Shown here: in pieces, positions 1 to 8,339 of the stretch
How positions within the stretch are numbered: the stretch's first letter is position 1
Layout: every line of letters begins with the position of its first letter
NCBI GenBank assembly: GCA_020444075.1
Contig: JAHLLR010000001.1
Span: forward strand, 1 to 47,781
Length of the DNA: 47,781 nucleotides
Reading direction: 5' to 3'
Source: Deltaproteobacteria bacterium
Lineage (GTDB): Bacteria > Desulfobacterota > Desulfobacteria > Desulfobacterales > Desulfosarcinaceae
Notes under the pieces: generated by a model
Seen by the model: only the letters and a program-made list of their open reading frames with translations
The model's database searches: none
Told to the model about the DNA's origin: nothing
Program-made: the position numbers and the translations under genes

Positions 1-1847
1 ACATCGAAGCCGGCAAGATCTGGGTGGGCCCGGCCGACGACACCATCCTGAGAAAACGCGGCGTGGAGTTCGTGGACGGCTCGGCACCCGGTTTTGCCGC
101 CATGGTCGGCGCCGCCCCCAACCCGGAGATCGCCAAGGAGATCGTCGAAGAGTACCAGAGAAGAAGCCTCTACATTTTCTGCGCCGCCAACCACAACGGC
201 ACCACGCTTATCGACCAACTCCTGGAAGCCGGCGTTCAGATCGGCTGGAACACCCGTATCGTTCCCTTCGGACCGGACATCTCCTCGGCCGTCTTCGCCC
301 TTGGATTTGCCAACCGTGCGGCCATGGCCTTCGGTGGTGTCAAACCCGGTGACCACAAAAAGATCCTCATGTACAACAAAGACCGCGTGTTTGCCTTCGT
401 CAACGCCCTGGGCGACATCGGTACCGAGTGGGGCGTAGCCGCCGCCGGGTGCGTCAACTGGGGCTTCCCGACCCTGGCGGACACCGACATCCCCGAAATC
501 CTGCCCACGGGTATCTGTACCTACGAGCACGTCGTAGCCAATGTTCCCCACAGTGAAATGTGCCAGCGCTCTGTCGAGGTTCGCGGCCTGAAGACCATCG
601 TGGCCGACATCGACATTCCCTGTTCCTTCGGTCCGGCTTACGAGGGTGAACGTGTGCGCGGCGCCGACCTGTTCGCCCAGTGTGGCGGCGGCAAGACCCA
701 GTGCACCGAACTGGTCAAGATGGCGGAGATGAGCGAGATCGAAGACGGCAAGGTCATCGTCGACGGTCCGGACGTGGACAAGCTCAAGGAAGGCGGCACC
801 TTCCCCATGGGCATCTATATCCAGGTGGCCGGCCGGGAATTTCAGACCGACTTCGAGCCGATCCTGGAACGCCAGATCCACCACCTGATCAACTACATCC
901 AGGGCGTCATGCACATCGGTCAGCGCGACATCTCCTGGGTGCGCATCAGTAAAGCCGCCATCGAGAAGGGTTTTACCCTGAAGGACATCGGTGTCGTCCT
1001 GCATGCGAAGTTCCACCAGGACTTCGGCAAAATTCTGGACAAAGTCCAGGTGACCCTGATGACCAAGAAAGACGACGTGGAAAAACTCACCAAGAGAGCC
1101 CGCGCCGAGTACAAAACGCGTGACGAGCGGGTCGAGAAAATGACCGACGAGGATGTGGAAATCTATTACTCCTGCACCCTGTGCCAGTCGTTCGCCCCCA
1201 GCCATGTGTGCTCGGTGAGCCCGGAAAGAACCGGCCTGTGCGGCGCCTACAACTGGATGGACTGCAAGGCCTCCTACGAAATCAATCCCACCGGCCCCAA
1301 CCAGCCCATTGAAAAAGGCGAGTGCCTCGACCCGAAGATGGGTCAGTGGAAGGGTGTCAACGACTTCGTCTACAAGGCCTCCCGCGGGGCCGTCACCCAT
1401 TACAACTTCTACTCCATGGTCACCGACCCCATGACCACCTGCGGCTGCTGCGAGTGCATCGCGGCCATGCTGCCTTCGTGCAATGGGGTCATGACGGTCA
1501 ACCGCGACTACGCCGGGGAAACCCCCTGCGGCATGAAATTCACCACCCTGGCCGGCGTCATGGGCGGCGGTGCCTCCTCGCCCGGATTCGTGGGTCACTC
1601 CAAGTTCAACATCACCCAGGGCAAGTTCATCAAGGGTGACGGCGGCCTGGCACGCATGGTCTGGATGCCCAAGATCCTCAAGGAAGAGATCAAGGAGCGC
1701 CTGGAAAAAGCCGGCAAGGCCATGGGAATCGATAATTTTTACGATATGATCGCAGATGAAACCGTGGGCATCACCGAAGAGGAGATCCTGCCCTTCCTCC
1801 AGGAAAAAGGCCACCCGGCCCTGTCCATGGATCCGCTCATCGGATAA
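1..1847 (+). CDS. acsB: CO dehydrogenase/acetyl-CoA synthase, ACS (beta) subunit, 5' partial
   Basis: This is the acetyl-CoA synthase catalytic subunit of the Wood-Ljungdahl pathway. It condenses CO, a methyl group from the corrinoid protein and CoA into acetyl-CoA in the cytoplasm. The frame is already open at the window edge (first full codon at 3), so the start lies upstream; about 615 residues are visible of a family length near 730. The A-cluster is complete. A C-x2-C-x8-C-x9-C set (CTLC...C...C, about bases 1170-1240) binds the [4Fe-4S] cluster, and a later C-G-C (about 1440-1450) is the dinickel-site tripeptide. The gene is followed by acsC about 110 bp downstream with a small hairpin between them. 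The CODH subunit and acsD are not in the window. The identification is very secure. Confidence 0.97.
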   Translation, partial: IEAGKIWVGPADDTILRKRGVEFVDGSAPGFAAMVGAAPNPEIAKEIVEEYQRRSLYIFCAANHNGTTLIDQLLEAGVQIGWNTRIVPFGPDISSAVFALGFANRAAMAFGGVKPGDHKKILMYNKDRVFAFVNALGDIGTEWGVAAAGCVNWGFPTLADTDIPEILPTGICTYEHVVANVPHSEMCQRSVEVRGLKTIVADIDIPCSFGPAYEGERVRGADLFAQCGGGKTQCTELVKMAEMSEIEDGKVIVDGPDVDKLKEGGTFPMGIYIQVAGREFQTDFEPILERQIHHLINYIQGVMHIGQRDISWVRISKAAIEKGFTLKDIGVVLHAKFHQDFGKILDKVQVTLMTKKDDVEKLTKRARAEYKTRDERVEKMTDEDVEIYYSCTLCQSFAPSHVCSVSPERTGLCGAYNWMDCKASYEINPTGPNQPIEKGECLDPKMGQWKGVNDFVYKASRGAVTHYNFYSMVTDPMTTCGCCECIAAMLPSCNGVMTVNRDYAGETPCGMKFTTLAGVMGGGASSPGFVGHSKFNITQGKFIKGDGGLARMVWMPKILKEEIKERLEKAGKAMGIDNFYDMIADETVGITEEEILPFLQEKGHPALSMDPLIG

Positions 1848-1857
1848 GAGGCAAGAC

Positions 1858-1887
1858 GACGGGGTGGACAGTTCCGCCTGCCCCGTC
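1858..1887 (+). other. Hairpin in the acsB-acsC spacer
   Basis: GACGGGG (1858-1864) pairs perfectly with CCCCGTC (1881-1887) across a 16-nt loop. No T run follows, so it is more likely an mRNA-stability or processing element between two cotranscribed acs genes than a terminator. The function is inferred. Confidence 0.4.
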
Positions 1888-1955
1888 TTCTCATACGAAC
1901 CGATTCCCCGGTCGCTTCGACCGGGAGAATTGCCCATACAGACAAGGAGAATAGT

Positions 1956-3293
1956 ATGGCATTAACCGGTATTCAGATTTTCAAACTCCTGCCCAAGACC
2001 AACTGTAAGGAATGCGGGGTCCCCACCTGTCTTGCCTTTGCCATGAACCTGGCATCCGGCAAGGCCGAGTTGGACAGCTGCCCCTACGTCTCCGATGATG
2101 CACGGGAAAAACTTTCCGAAGCCTCCGCACCGCCCATCCGTCCTGTCGTGGTGGGCAAGGGCGTGCGCAAGGCCACCACCGGTGGCGAGACGGTGCAGTA
2201 CCGCCATGAAAAAACCTTTTACAACCCGACTCTGCTGGCCGCGCAGGTGGGTTCCGACATCGCCGCAGCGGACCTGGAAACCAAGCTCAAAGGATGGAAT
2301 GCCCTGCAGTACGAACGCGTGGGCCTGAACCTGCGGCCGGAACTGGTGGCCGTCAAGGATGTCGGCGGCAATGCCGACGCCTTTGCCGCCGTCGCCAAAC
2401 AGGTCGCCGAGACCTCGGAATTCAACGTAATCCTGATGACCGAAGATGCCGGCGTGATGAAAGCCGGCATAGCGGCCTGCGGCTTCAAGCGCCCCCTGAT
2501 GTACGCCGCCACCGCAGCCAATGCAGACGCCTTCGGCGCCATGGCCAAGGAGAACGACCTGCCCCTGGCCATCAAGGCGGATTCCATCGACGGCCTGACG
2601 TCACTGTCGGAAAAACTCACCGGCATGGGCCTCAAGGACCTGGTGATGGACCCCGGTTCACGGGATCCCAAACAGTCCCACCAGGACATGATCGCTCTCC
2701 GCCGCGCGGCCCTGAAGAACGGCAACCGGGCCGTGGGCTTCCCCACCATCGCCTTTCCCTGTGAAATGGCCTCCAATCTGGACACGGAGACCATGCTGAG
2801 CGCCATGTACGTAGCCAAGTATGGCGGTATCGTGGTAATGTCCGACTTCGCCGGCGAGTCCCTGTTCCCGCTGCTGCTCGAACGCCTCAACATCTTCACG
2901 GACCCGCAGCGGCCCATGACCGTTACCGAAGGCATCTACCCGATCAACAACCCCGACGAAAACGCGAGGGTGCTGGTGACCACCAACTTTGCCCTGACCT
3001 ACTTCATCGTATCCGGGGAAATCGAGGCCAGCAAGGTACCTACCTGGCTGCTCATCAAGGACTCCGAGGGATTGTCCGTACTCACCGCCTGGGCGGCCGG
3101 CAAGTTCGCCGGCGATGACGTGGGCATGTTCGTTAAAAAAAGCGGCATCACCGACAAGATCAAGCATCAGGAACTGGTCATTCCCGGCTATGCCGCCTCC
3201 ATCGTAGGCGACGTGGAAGAGGAACTGCCCGGCTGGACCATTACTGTCGGTCCCCGGGAGGCCGCCCATATTCCCGGCTTCCTCAGAGCGTAA
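1956..3293 (+). CDS. acsC: Corrinoid/iron-sulfur protein large (gamma) subunit
   Basis: This is the large subunit of the corrinoid Fe-S protein. It carries the methyl group from methyl-tetrahydrofolate methyltransferase (AcsE) to acetyl-CoA synthase (AcsB). The protein has 445 residues, the usual family length. The N-terminal domain holds the [4Fe-4S] motif C-x2-C-x4-C-x16-C (NCKECGVPTC...DSC, residues about 17-42). A TIM-barrel domain and the C-terminal corrinoid-binding domain follow. The ATG at 1956 is preceded by an AAGGAGAA ribosome site. It lies between acsB and acsE in one transcription unit. The partner small subunit AcsD is not in the visible part and is presumably upstream. No damage is seen. 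Confidence 0.96.
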   Translation: MALTGIQIFKLLPKTNCKECGVPTCLAFAMNLASGKAELDSCPYVSDDAREKLSEASAPPIRPVVVGKGVRKATTGGETVQYRHEKTFYNPTLLAAQVGSDIAAADLETKLKGWNALQYERVGLNLRPELVAVKDVGGNADAFAAVAKQVAETSEFNVILMTEDAGVMKAGIAACGFKRPLMYAATAANADAFGAMAKENDLPLAIKADSIDGLTSLSEKLTGMGLKDLVMDPGSRDPKQSHQDMIALRRAALKNGNRAVGFPTIAFPCEMASNLDTETMLSAMYVAKYGGIVVMSDFAGESLFPLLLERLNIFTDPQRPMTVTEGIYPINNPDENARVLVTTNFALTYFIVSGEIEASKVPTWLLIKDSEGLSVLTAWAAGKFAGDDVGMFVKKSGITDKIKHQELVIPGYAASIVGDVEEELPGWTITVGPREAAHIPGFLRA

Positions 3294-3308
3294 CCGTTGT
3301 GTGATCTA

Positions 3309-3343
3309 ACGGTCGGGGTGGTCGTCAAGTCCGCCCTGACCGT
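3309..3343 (+). other. Hairpin in the acsC-acsE spacer
   Basis: ACGGTCGGGGTGG (from 3309) pairs with CCGCCCTGACCGT (to 3343) with two mismatches and a short loop. Only a CGTTT follows, so it is a weak terminator at best. It could attenuate or stabilise the message between acsC and acsE. Confidence 0.4.
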
Positions 3344-3444
3344 CGTTTCCTGGCCGGCACGCCGGCCATCATGTTGGCAATAGCGTCATCCGTGGCCAAA
3401 GCACTGGCCGGAGCATGATGCCGAGAAAAAGAAAGGAAAGTCGT

Positions 3445-4341
3445 ATGCTACTTATCGGCGAGAGTTTGAATGTTATTTCCAAAAAGATCGGCCGCGCCTT
3501 CAAGGAGCGGGATCCCAAACCGATCCAGGAAGAGGCCCTTTTCCAAAAAGAGAAAAGGATGGACTATATCGATATCAACCTGGGTCCCGCCAAGAAAGAT
3601 GGTCACGAGTTGATGCCATGGGTGGTCCAGGTAGTTCAGGACGTAGTGCCTGATCTGCCCCTGGCCCTGGACACCTCCAACATCGATGCCATCGAAGCGG
3701 CTCTGAAGGTGATCAAGCAGGTCCCCAGCGGCACCCCGCACATCGTCAATTCCATCATGTGCCGACCGGAGCGCTACGAGCGCATGGTGCCGATGACGGC
3801 CGAGTACAATGCCGATTTCGTCGCCCTGATGTGGGGGCCCGAAGGCCTGCCCCGCGATGAGAACGAGCGCGCCGCCCTGTGCGTGGAACTGCTTTACTTC
3901 GCCAACGAAGCCGGCATTCCCAACGAGAAAATCTGGGTGGACGGCATCGTGACCCCGGTGAACATCCAACAGCCCCAGGCCATCAGCCTCATGGAGTTCC
4001 AGAAGATGATCCCGGATATCGCCCCGGGAGCCAGGAGCACCTGCGGCCTTTCGAACATCTCCAACGGGCCGCCCGATCACCTGCGCCCTATCCTGAACCA
4101 GACCTACACGGTGATGCTCATGAAAGCCGGCATGCAATCGATCATCACCGATCCGCGCGACGAGCAGCAAACCGCCATCTGCAAGGGCGAACGCCAGGAT
4201 ATCGTGGATCTGATTTACGGCATGCTGGACGGAACCGAGCCCGATCGCGGCAGCCTATCCAAGGAGATGCTGGACTATGCCAAGACCGTGGACGTCATCC
4301 TCGGTAAAACCCTGTACTCCGACTCCTGGCTGGAAATATAG
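3445..4341 (+). CDS. acsE: Methyltetrahydrofolate:corrinoid/iron-sulfur protein methyltransferase
   Basis: AcsE transfers the methyl group of 5-methyltetrahydrofolate to the cobalt of the corrinoid Fe-S protein (AcsC/AcsD), linking the methyl branch to acetyl-CoA synthesis. It is a 298-residue single TIM barrel of the pterin-binding (DHPS-like) family. Visible family features are the N-terminal GESLN segment, YIDINLGP (residues about 43-50) and LALDTSN (about 73-79), where pterin-contacting Asp/Asn residues lie. The start at 3445 is chosen over an upstream ATG at 3415 because an AAGGAAAG ribosome site lies just before it and the protein then begins at the conserved MLLIGE. It is the last gene of the acs cluster and ends before a strong terminator. 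Confidence 0.95.
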   Translation: MLLIGESLNVISKKIGRAFKERDPKPIQEEALFQKEKRMDYIDINLGPAKKDGHELMPWVVQVVQDVVPDLPLALDTSNIDAIEAALKVIKQVPSGTPHIVNSIMCRPERYERMVPMTAEYNADFVALMWGPEGLPRDENERAALCVELLYFANEAGIPNEKIWVDGIVTPVNIQQPQAISLMEFQKMIPDIAPGARSTCGLSNISNGPPDHLRPILNQTYTVMLMKAGMQSIITDPRDEQQTAICKGERQDIVDLIYGMLDGTEPDRGSLSKEMLDYAKTVDVILGKTLYSDSWLEI

Positions 4342-4367
4342 GCGCCCGCAAGAAGCGTCAAGCACAA

Positions 4368-4405
4368 CAAGCCCCCTCCAGAATCTGGAGGGGGCTTGTT
4401 TTTTT
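4368..4405 (+). terminator. Rho-independent terminator of the acs operon
   Basis: A near-perfect GC-rich stem (CAAGCCCCCTCCAG pairing with CTGGAGGGGGCTTG, 4368-4398) is followed at once by seven T (4399-4405). It sits 27 bp after the acsE stop and separates the acs genes from the convergent redox operon. Confidence 0.93.
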
Positions 4406-4452
4406 GGCAGGCTGGTGCCGATTTTAAATCTCAAATTTGAAATTTCAAATCA

Positions 4453-5232
4453 TCAGTGTCCGGGCATTCGGGTTTTCACGGAATGATCGGATAGCGCACG
4501 CGTCCGGTTGGAAAAGAGCTTGGCGCAGGTGGGGCAGTATTTGTGGGTCTCCTTCACATGGGGATGGGGGGCGGTACGGCGCTCGATGTAGTCGATAAAC
4601 CGGGTGGTGGCGAACCAGCGGCCGCATCCCTCGCAACGTTCCAGGGGGTGCTTACCAATCAGTTCATCCCGGATCATTATGGTACGGACGTTTTCACGAT
4701 CTTCCACCTGAATCGCCCCAGTGGGGCAGATATTGGCGCAGGTGCCGCAGCCGATGCAACGGTCCGTCTCCGGCACCACCCAACTGACCCCATCAACCTT
4801 CTTCATTTTCAGGGCATCGGCGCCGACGATCTCTTTGCACACACGGACGCACAAGCGACAGCGCACGCACCCGTCCGGCGGCGGATCGAGATCCACCCCG
4901 TGATCCGTGGCCATCCGGCGCAGCCGGGTGGATTGAGGCGCCATGCGCAGCAGATTTTTAAAGGCCTTTTTGCGTGCCGCTTCCACGATGGGCCCTGTGG
5001 TTTTAATCTCCAGACCATCGGAAACCTTAAGGATGCACGACAGCATGGCGATCTGCCGGCCGCCGGTCCGTCCGGTCACCTCAACCGCGCAAAGCTTGCA
5101 CGACCCGGAGGGTTTCAACGCCGGATGGTAACACAGGGTCGGGATGCTGATTCCGTTTTGCCGGGCAATCTCGAGGGCCGTCTGACCCTCTTCGGCTGGG
5201 TAGGGGGTACCGTCAACAATTATCGTGATCAT
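4453..5232 (-). CDS. [2Fe-2S]/[4Fe-4S] electron-transfer protein (HydA/NuoG N-terminal type)
   Basis: This 259-residue soluble electron-transfer protein is the last gene of the minus-strand redox operon. The order of domains is an N-terminal [2Fe-2S] ferredoxin fold with Cys in LCYHP, SCKLC and MLSC (residues about 33-70), then two [4Fe-4S] motifs CVRCRLCVRVC and CIGCGTCANICP (about 123-160), and a C-terminal tail with CEGC and CPTC that looks like a zinc ribbon. Such modules sit at the N-terminus of NuoG and Fe-hydrogenases or act as separate diaphorase partners. The tail resembles that of the FAD protein in the same operon. The start at 5232 lies 4 nt after the CBS gene's TAA and is preferred over 5256, which would overlap it. 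It probably relays electrons within the complex; the partner is inferred from context. Confidence 0.85.
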   Translation of the reverse strand: MITIIVDGTPYPAEEGQTALEIARQNGISIPTLCYHPALKPSGSCKLCAVEVTGRTGGRQIAMLSCILKVSDGLEIKTTGPIVEAARKKAFKNLLRMAPQSTRLRRMATDHGVDLDPPPDGCVRCRLCVRVCKEIVGADALKMKKVDGVSWVVPETDRCIGCGTCANICPTGAIQVEDRENVRTIMIRDELIGKHPLERCEGCGRWFATTRFIDYIERRTAPHPHVKETHKYCPTCAKLFSNRTRALSDHSVKTRMPGH

Positions 5233-5236
5233 ATCT

Positions 5237-5686
5237 TTAATCCTGTACGGCATCATGAAGATCGGTGATGTATTCCTGAAGGTAGTGCAGTTCGGCGGTC
5301 AGCTCGCCCACGTGGTGCTTCACCAGGTCGGAAATGGTAAGCATGCAGGCAATCTGCTGGTCTTCCACCACCGGCAGATGCCTGATATCCGCTTTGATCA
5401 TCATCGCCATTGCGCTGCTTGCCAGGTCATCCGGCCGGGCCACGATCAATTTCTCGGTCATGGCTTCGGAAAGAGGCATTTCCCGAAACAGGCGGTCGCG
5501 CCACGCCACGTGGCACCGGAGGACATCCCGCTCGGTAAAAATACCCACCGGGGTCTCACCGTCCATAACGATGAGCGCAGAAGTCCGCTGTTCGGTCATC
5601 TTGACGATAGCGTCCTCGGCGGTCCGTTGTACAGAAATAGTATGGACCACACGGCTTTTTTGGCTCATCACGTCCTGAACACGCAT
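5237..5686 (-). CDS. CBS-domain pair protein
   Basis: This 149-residue protein consists of two CBS repeats (residues about 1-60 and 70-128: MRVQDVMS..., PVGIFTERDVLR; LSEAMTEK..., DIRHLPVV) plus a short helical tail. CBS pairs bind adenosine nucleotides (AMP, ATP, NADH or SAM in different proteins) and act as energy-state sensors. There is no catalytic domain. Its place between the 70-aa gene and the [2Fe-2S] gene suggests that it regulates or assembles the redox complex, which is inference. Spacing to the next gene is 4 nt, so translation is probably coupled. Confidence 0.87.
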   Translation of the reverse strand: MRVQDVMSQKSRVVHTISVQRTAEDAIVKMTEQRTSALIVMDGETPVGIFTERDVLRCHVAWRDRLFREMPLSEAMTEKLIVARPDDLASSAMAMMIKADIRHLPVVEDQQIACMLTISDLVKHHVGELTAELHYLQEYITDLHDAVQD

Positions 5687-5728
5687 ATTCCCCCTGTTTC
5701 TTCAAAAGCGCATAGCCCGCGCGCTGCT

Positions 5729-5941
5729 TCAATTGTCGATAGGCCTCAGACAGTCCTGGGGAAGACGGTGCGTGCCCTTCCCTTCAAGGCTCACTTCGAC
5801 CAGCGCATCCGGGTCGTTGATAGCCGTATCCGGATCGGTGATGATGCCGTGAAGGCCGACGAACCGGTCCATGTAGGCTTCCCAGCTCTCGTCTTCACTA
5901 CGTTTGAAAACTTCGATTTTCTGTCCCTTGCGGTAAATCAT
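5729..5941 (-). CDS. Small conserved-looking protein of unknown function (70 aa)
   Basis: The product has 70 residues, is acidic and appears beta-rich, and no family is recognised. The start at 5941 (MIYRKGQK...) is chosen because GGGGAG lies six bases upstream; 5947 would have no spacing. The C-terminal half (GLHGIITDPDTAI...ALVEVSLEG...) looks like a small SH3-like barrel, but this is only an impression. It lies between the FAD protein and the CBS protein, and a run of 12 G (5991-6002) separates it from the preceding stop. It may be an accessory subunit or assembly factor of the redox complex. Confidence 0.65.
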   Translation of the reverse strand: MIYRKGQKIEVFKRSEDESWEAYMDRFVGLHGIITDPDTAINDPDALVEVSLEGKGTHRLPQDCLRPIDN

Positions 5942-5990
5942 GGCCATCTCCCCGTTGAATTCGTCAATACCTATCCACCGCGCCCTGTAT

Positions 5991-6002
5991 GGGGGGGGGG
6001 GG
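5991..6002. repeat. 12-bp homopolymeric G tract (C on the coding strand)
   Basis: Twelve consecutive G lie directly after the stop codon of the FAD protein gene (6003) and about 50 bp before the ribosome site of the 70-aa gene. Tracts this long slip easily. The tract lies outside coding sequence, so any effect would be on spacing or mRNA structure. A sequencing artefact in tract length is possible. Confidence 0.9.
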
Positions 6003-8159
6003 CTAAACCGGCAGCGAATCCACACTAAACCGGGCGGTTTTGGTCCGGGAGCAGCTTTCGCACACCAGGGCGTTTTCCGGCTTCTGGGCCACCGTTTTAA
6101 CCCGATTTTTTATAAAATCCAAATATTTTTTCGGTCCCATCGCTTTCCCGCAGGAACTGCAGAATACCAGCTTCTGACGGTTGAGGATCGTTCCGCAAAG
6201 GATCAACAAACGCTCGTCGCCTCGATCTTCAATTTGCATGGCACCAGTAGGACAGTTGGCCGCACAGGCCCCGCAGGTTATACAGCGCTCCTCGGTGACC
6301 CTCAGATCCGTGTAGCCGGGACGGTCGAAATCCAGGTAGCCCAGCTCAAGAGCAGTGATGCCCATCTTGTCCCGACAGACCTCCACGCAGCGACCGCAGC
6401 GGCGGCAGATATCACAACGCAGGCAGCGGCGGGCCTCCTCGCGGACCATGTTTTCCGTATACCCCAACTCCACCTGCTGGAAGGTGGTCCGGCGGCGGTC
6501 CAGGTTCAGCATGTCCATGGCCGGCCGTTTGATGACGGTTTTCGTGCTGGCCGGCACCTCGATACATGCTTCCCGGCGTCGTCGGACAGGAACCGGCGGC
6601 ATCTGGGGCTGGGGAATACCCAGCAGGTATCGGTCGATGGCTTCGGCCGCCCGCTTGCCCCCGCCGATGGCTTCGATCACCGTGGCCGGTCCCGTTACCG
6701 CATCTCCGGCGGCAAAGATACCCTCCACCGATGTTTCCATGGTGACCATGTTCACATCGATGGTACCGCGCCGGGTCCAGCCCATGGATTTCAATTCGCC
6801 CATGCACAGCTGGTCCACCTTCTGGCCGATAGCGCTGATCACGACGTCAGCGTCCATGGTATACTCACTGCCCAGAATCGGGACGGGCGACATCCGACTG
6901 CTGCCCTCGCGCTTCACCAACTGGGCACGGACGCAATTCAATCCGGTAATCGTGTTGCCTTCGCCAACAATTTTGGCCGGAATGGTGAGAAAAGAAAAGT
7001 GCACCCCCTCTTCCTCAGCCTGTTCCACCTCTTCTTCGTCGGCCGGCATTTCATGGCGGGTCCGCCGATAGGCGATGGTCACTTCAGGACATCCCAGGCG
7101 CAGGCAGGTTCGCGCGGCATCGATGGCCACGTTGCCGCCACCGATCACCACCACCCGTTTTCCCGGCAACCGCCGCTCACCCAGGGCTACCCGGCGAAGC
7201 AGGTCGATGGCTTCCAGGGTCTGGGGAAAATCAGTCTCGCCGGGGATTCCTAATTTATAGGCCTTATGAGCACCGATGGCAAAGAAAAAGGCGTCATAGC
7301 CCTGGGACTTCAATTCGTCCAGGGTCACATCCTCACCAAACCGGGTGTTGAACGCAAAGGTAACACCCAGATCTTCCAGCATGGCCACTTCCCGGTCGAT
7401 CACCTCCCGGGGCAGCCGGTAGCGGGGAATGCCCACCATGATCATGCCGCCAGCGGTAGGCAGCGCCTCGATCACGTGAACCCCGTACCCTTTCAGGGCC
7501 AGATAGTAGGCTGCACTGAGGCCGCCGGGTCCGGCCCCGATTACGCAGATCCGTTTGCCCTGATCCGTCCCTTTGTCCGGGTTGTGATAAGTACCCTCCG
7601 ACATGGCCCGTTCGGCGGCAAAAGCCTTAAGGAATTTGATGGAAACCGGCGTGTCGATGCGGCCGCGCACACACATGAACTCGCAGGGACGGGTGCACAC
7701 CAGACCGCATACCCAGGGAAAGGGGTTGTCCTGCCGGATCACGTCGATGGCCTCGGCGTCTCGCCCCTGGCCGATGAGGGTCACATACGTAGGAACGTCA
7801 ATGCCCGCCGGGCAGGCCATCTGGCAGGGTGCCGGCGTCAGCCACTCACAGGTTCCCGTGGGGCAGTTGTGGGTCTTCACATGGCTTTCGAAGACTTCAC
7901 CGTGGACCTCCATCATCTGGTGAAGGTGTTCTGCGAGCCGGTATCCTTCAGGCTCATCGGTGTCCATGAGAAGATCTCGGATCAACGCCTGAACAGCCGG
8001 CAGATGATCGCCACCGGCACGTCCCCAGGCCACATCATCCAGGAGGCTGTGAATTTCTTCGGCGATGCGCCGGCTTCTCGGGTGCGTCAATCCACCATTG
8101 CCGATGGCATCATCGATAAAATGAATGCTTTCCGTAACCGGACATTGGCTGTCAGACAT
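6003..8159 (-). CDS. FAD/NAD(P)H-dependent Fe-S oxidoreductase (GltD-like)
   Basis: This 718-residue protein resembles the NADPH-dependent glutamate synthase small chain and related electron-bifurcating subunits. Order: a helical N-terminal region; a Cys-rich segment (NCPTGTC, PCQMACPAG, CGLVC, CEFMCVRG) that normally holds [4Fe-4S] clusters; an FAD Rossmann motif VIGAGPGGLSAA; an NAD(P)H Rossmann motif VVIGGGNVAIDAA; the C-terminal FAD motif GIFAAGDAVTGP; then two [4Fe-4S] motifs (CDICRRCGRCVEVC, CITCGACAANCP) and a CxxC...CxxC tail. The start at 8159 has GAGG six bases upstream, better than 8177. It most likely passes electrons between NAD(P)H and the molybdopterin subunits encoded upstream. 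There is no glutamate synthase large chain nearby, so a GOGAT role is unlikely. Confidence 0.88.
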   Translation of the reverse strand: MSDSQCPVTESIHFIDDAIGNGGLTHPRSRRIAEEIHSLLDDVAWGRAGGDHLPAVQALIRDLLMDTDEPEGYRLAEHLHQMMEVHGEVFESHVKTHNCPTGTCEWLTPAPCQMACPAGIDVPTYVTLIGQGRDAEAIDVIRQDNPFPWVCGLVCTRPCEFMCVRGRIDTPVSIKFLKAFAAERAMSEGTYHNPDKGTDQGKRICVIGAGPGGLSAAYYLALKGYGVHVIEALPTAGGMIMVGIPRYRLPREVIDREVAMLEDLGVTFAFNTRFGEDVTLDELKSQGYDAFFFAIGAHKAYKLGIPGETDFPQTLEAIDLLRRVALGERRLPGKRVVVIGGGNVAIDAARTCLRLGCPEVTIAYRRTRHEMPADEEEVEQAEEEGVHFSFLTIPAKIVGEGNTITGLNCVRAQLVKREGSSRMSPVPILGSEYTMDADVVISAIGQKVDQLCMGELKSMGWTRRGTIDVNMVTMETSVEGIFAAGDAVTGPATVIEAIGGGKRAAEAIDRYLLGIPQPQMPPVPVRRRREACIEVPASTKTVIKRPAMDMLNLDRRRTTFQQVELGYTENMVREEARRCLRCDICRRCGRCVEVCRDKMGITALELGYLDFDRPGYTDLRVTEERCITCGACAANCPTGAMQIEDRGDERLLILCGTILNRQKLVFCSSCGKAMGPKKYLDFIKNRVKTVAQKPENALVCESCSRTKTARFSVDSLPV

Positions 8160-8259
8160 GAATAACCTCGTGTCCACCTGTGAGACCCTTGATCCCCACC
8201 GCTCGTGCCTTGGCCGGTTTTTGACAGCAGATGCTTACGACCCGGGCCATAAGCGGAGT

Positions 8260-8288
8260 GGTCCCCCCGGGGATAGCCCGGGGGGACC
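8260..8288 (-). other. Strong 12-bp hairpin between the ferredoxin and FAD-protein genes
   Basis: GGTCCCCCCGGG (8260-8271) pairs perfectly with CCCGGGGGGACC (8277-8288) around GATAG. There is no T tract on either side, so it is not a normal terminator. In the operon it could set different mRNA levels for the molybdopterin/ferredoxin genes and the downstream FAD/CBS genes by blocking 3' exonucleases. That role is inferred. Confidence 0.6.
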
Positions 8289-8339
8289 TGGAGGGAGGGG
8301 TATGGGTGCTGTGAACATCGTAAACAGTTAATAGTTGCC

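Noticed and set aside
6003-8159. Glutamate synthase small subunit (GltD)
   Set aside because: No large subunit is near, extra Fe-S motifs are present at the C-terminus and the operon is redox-type.
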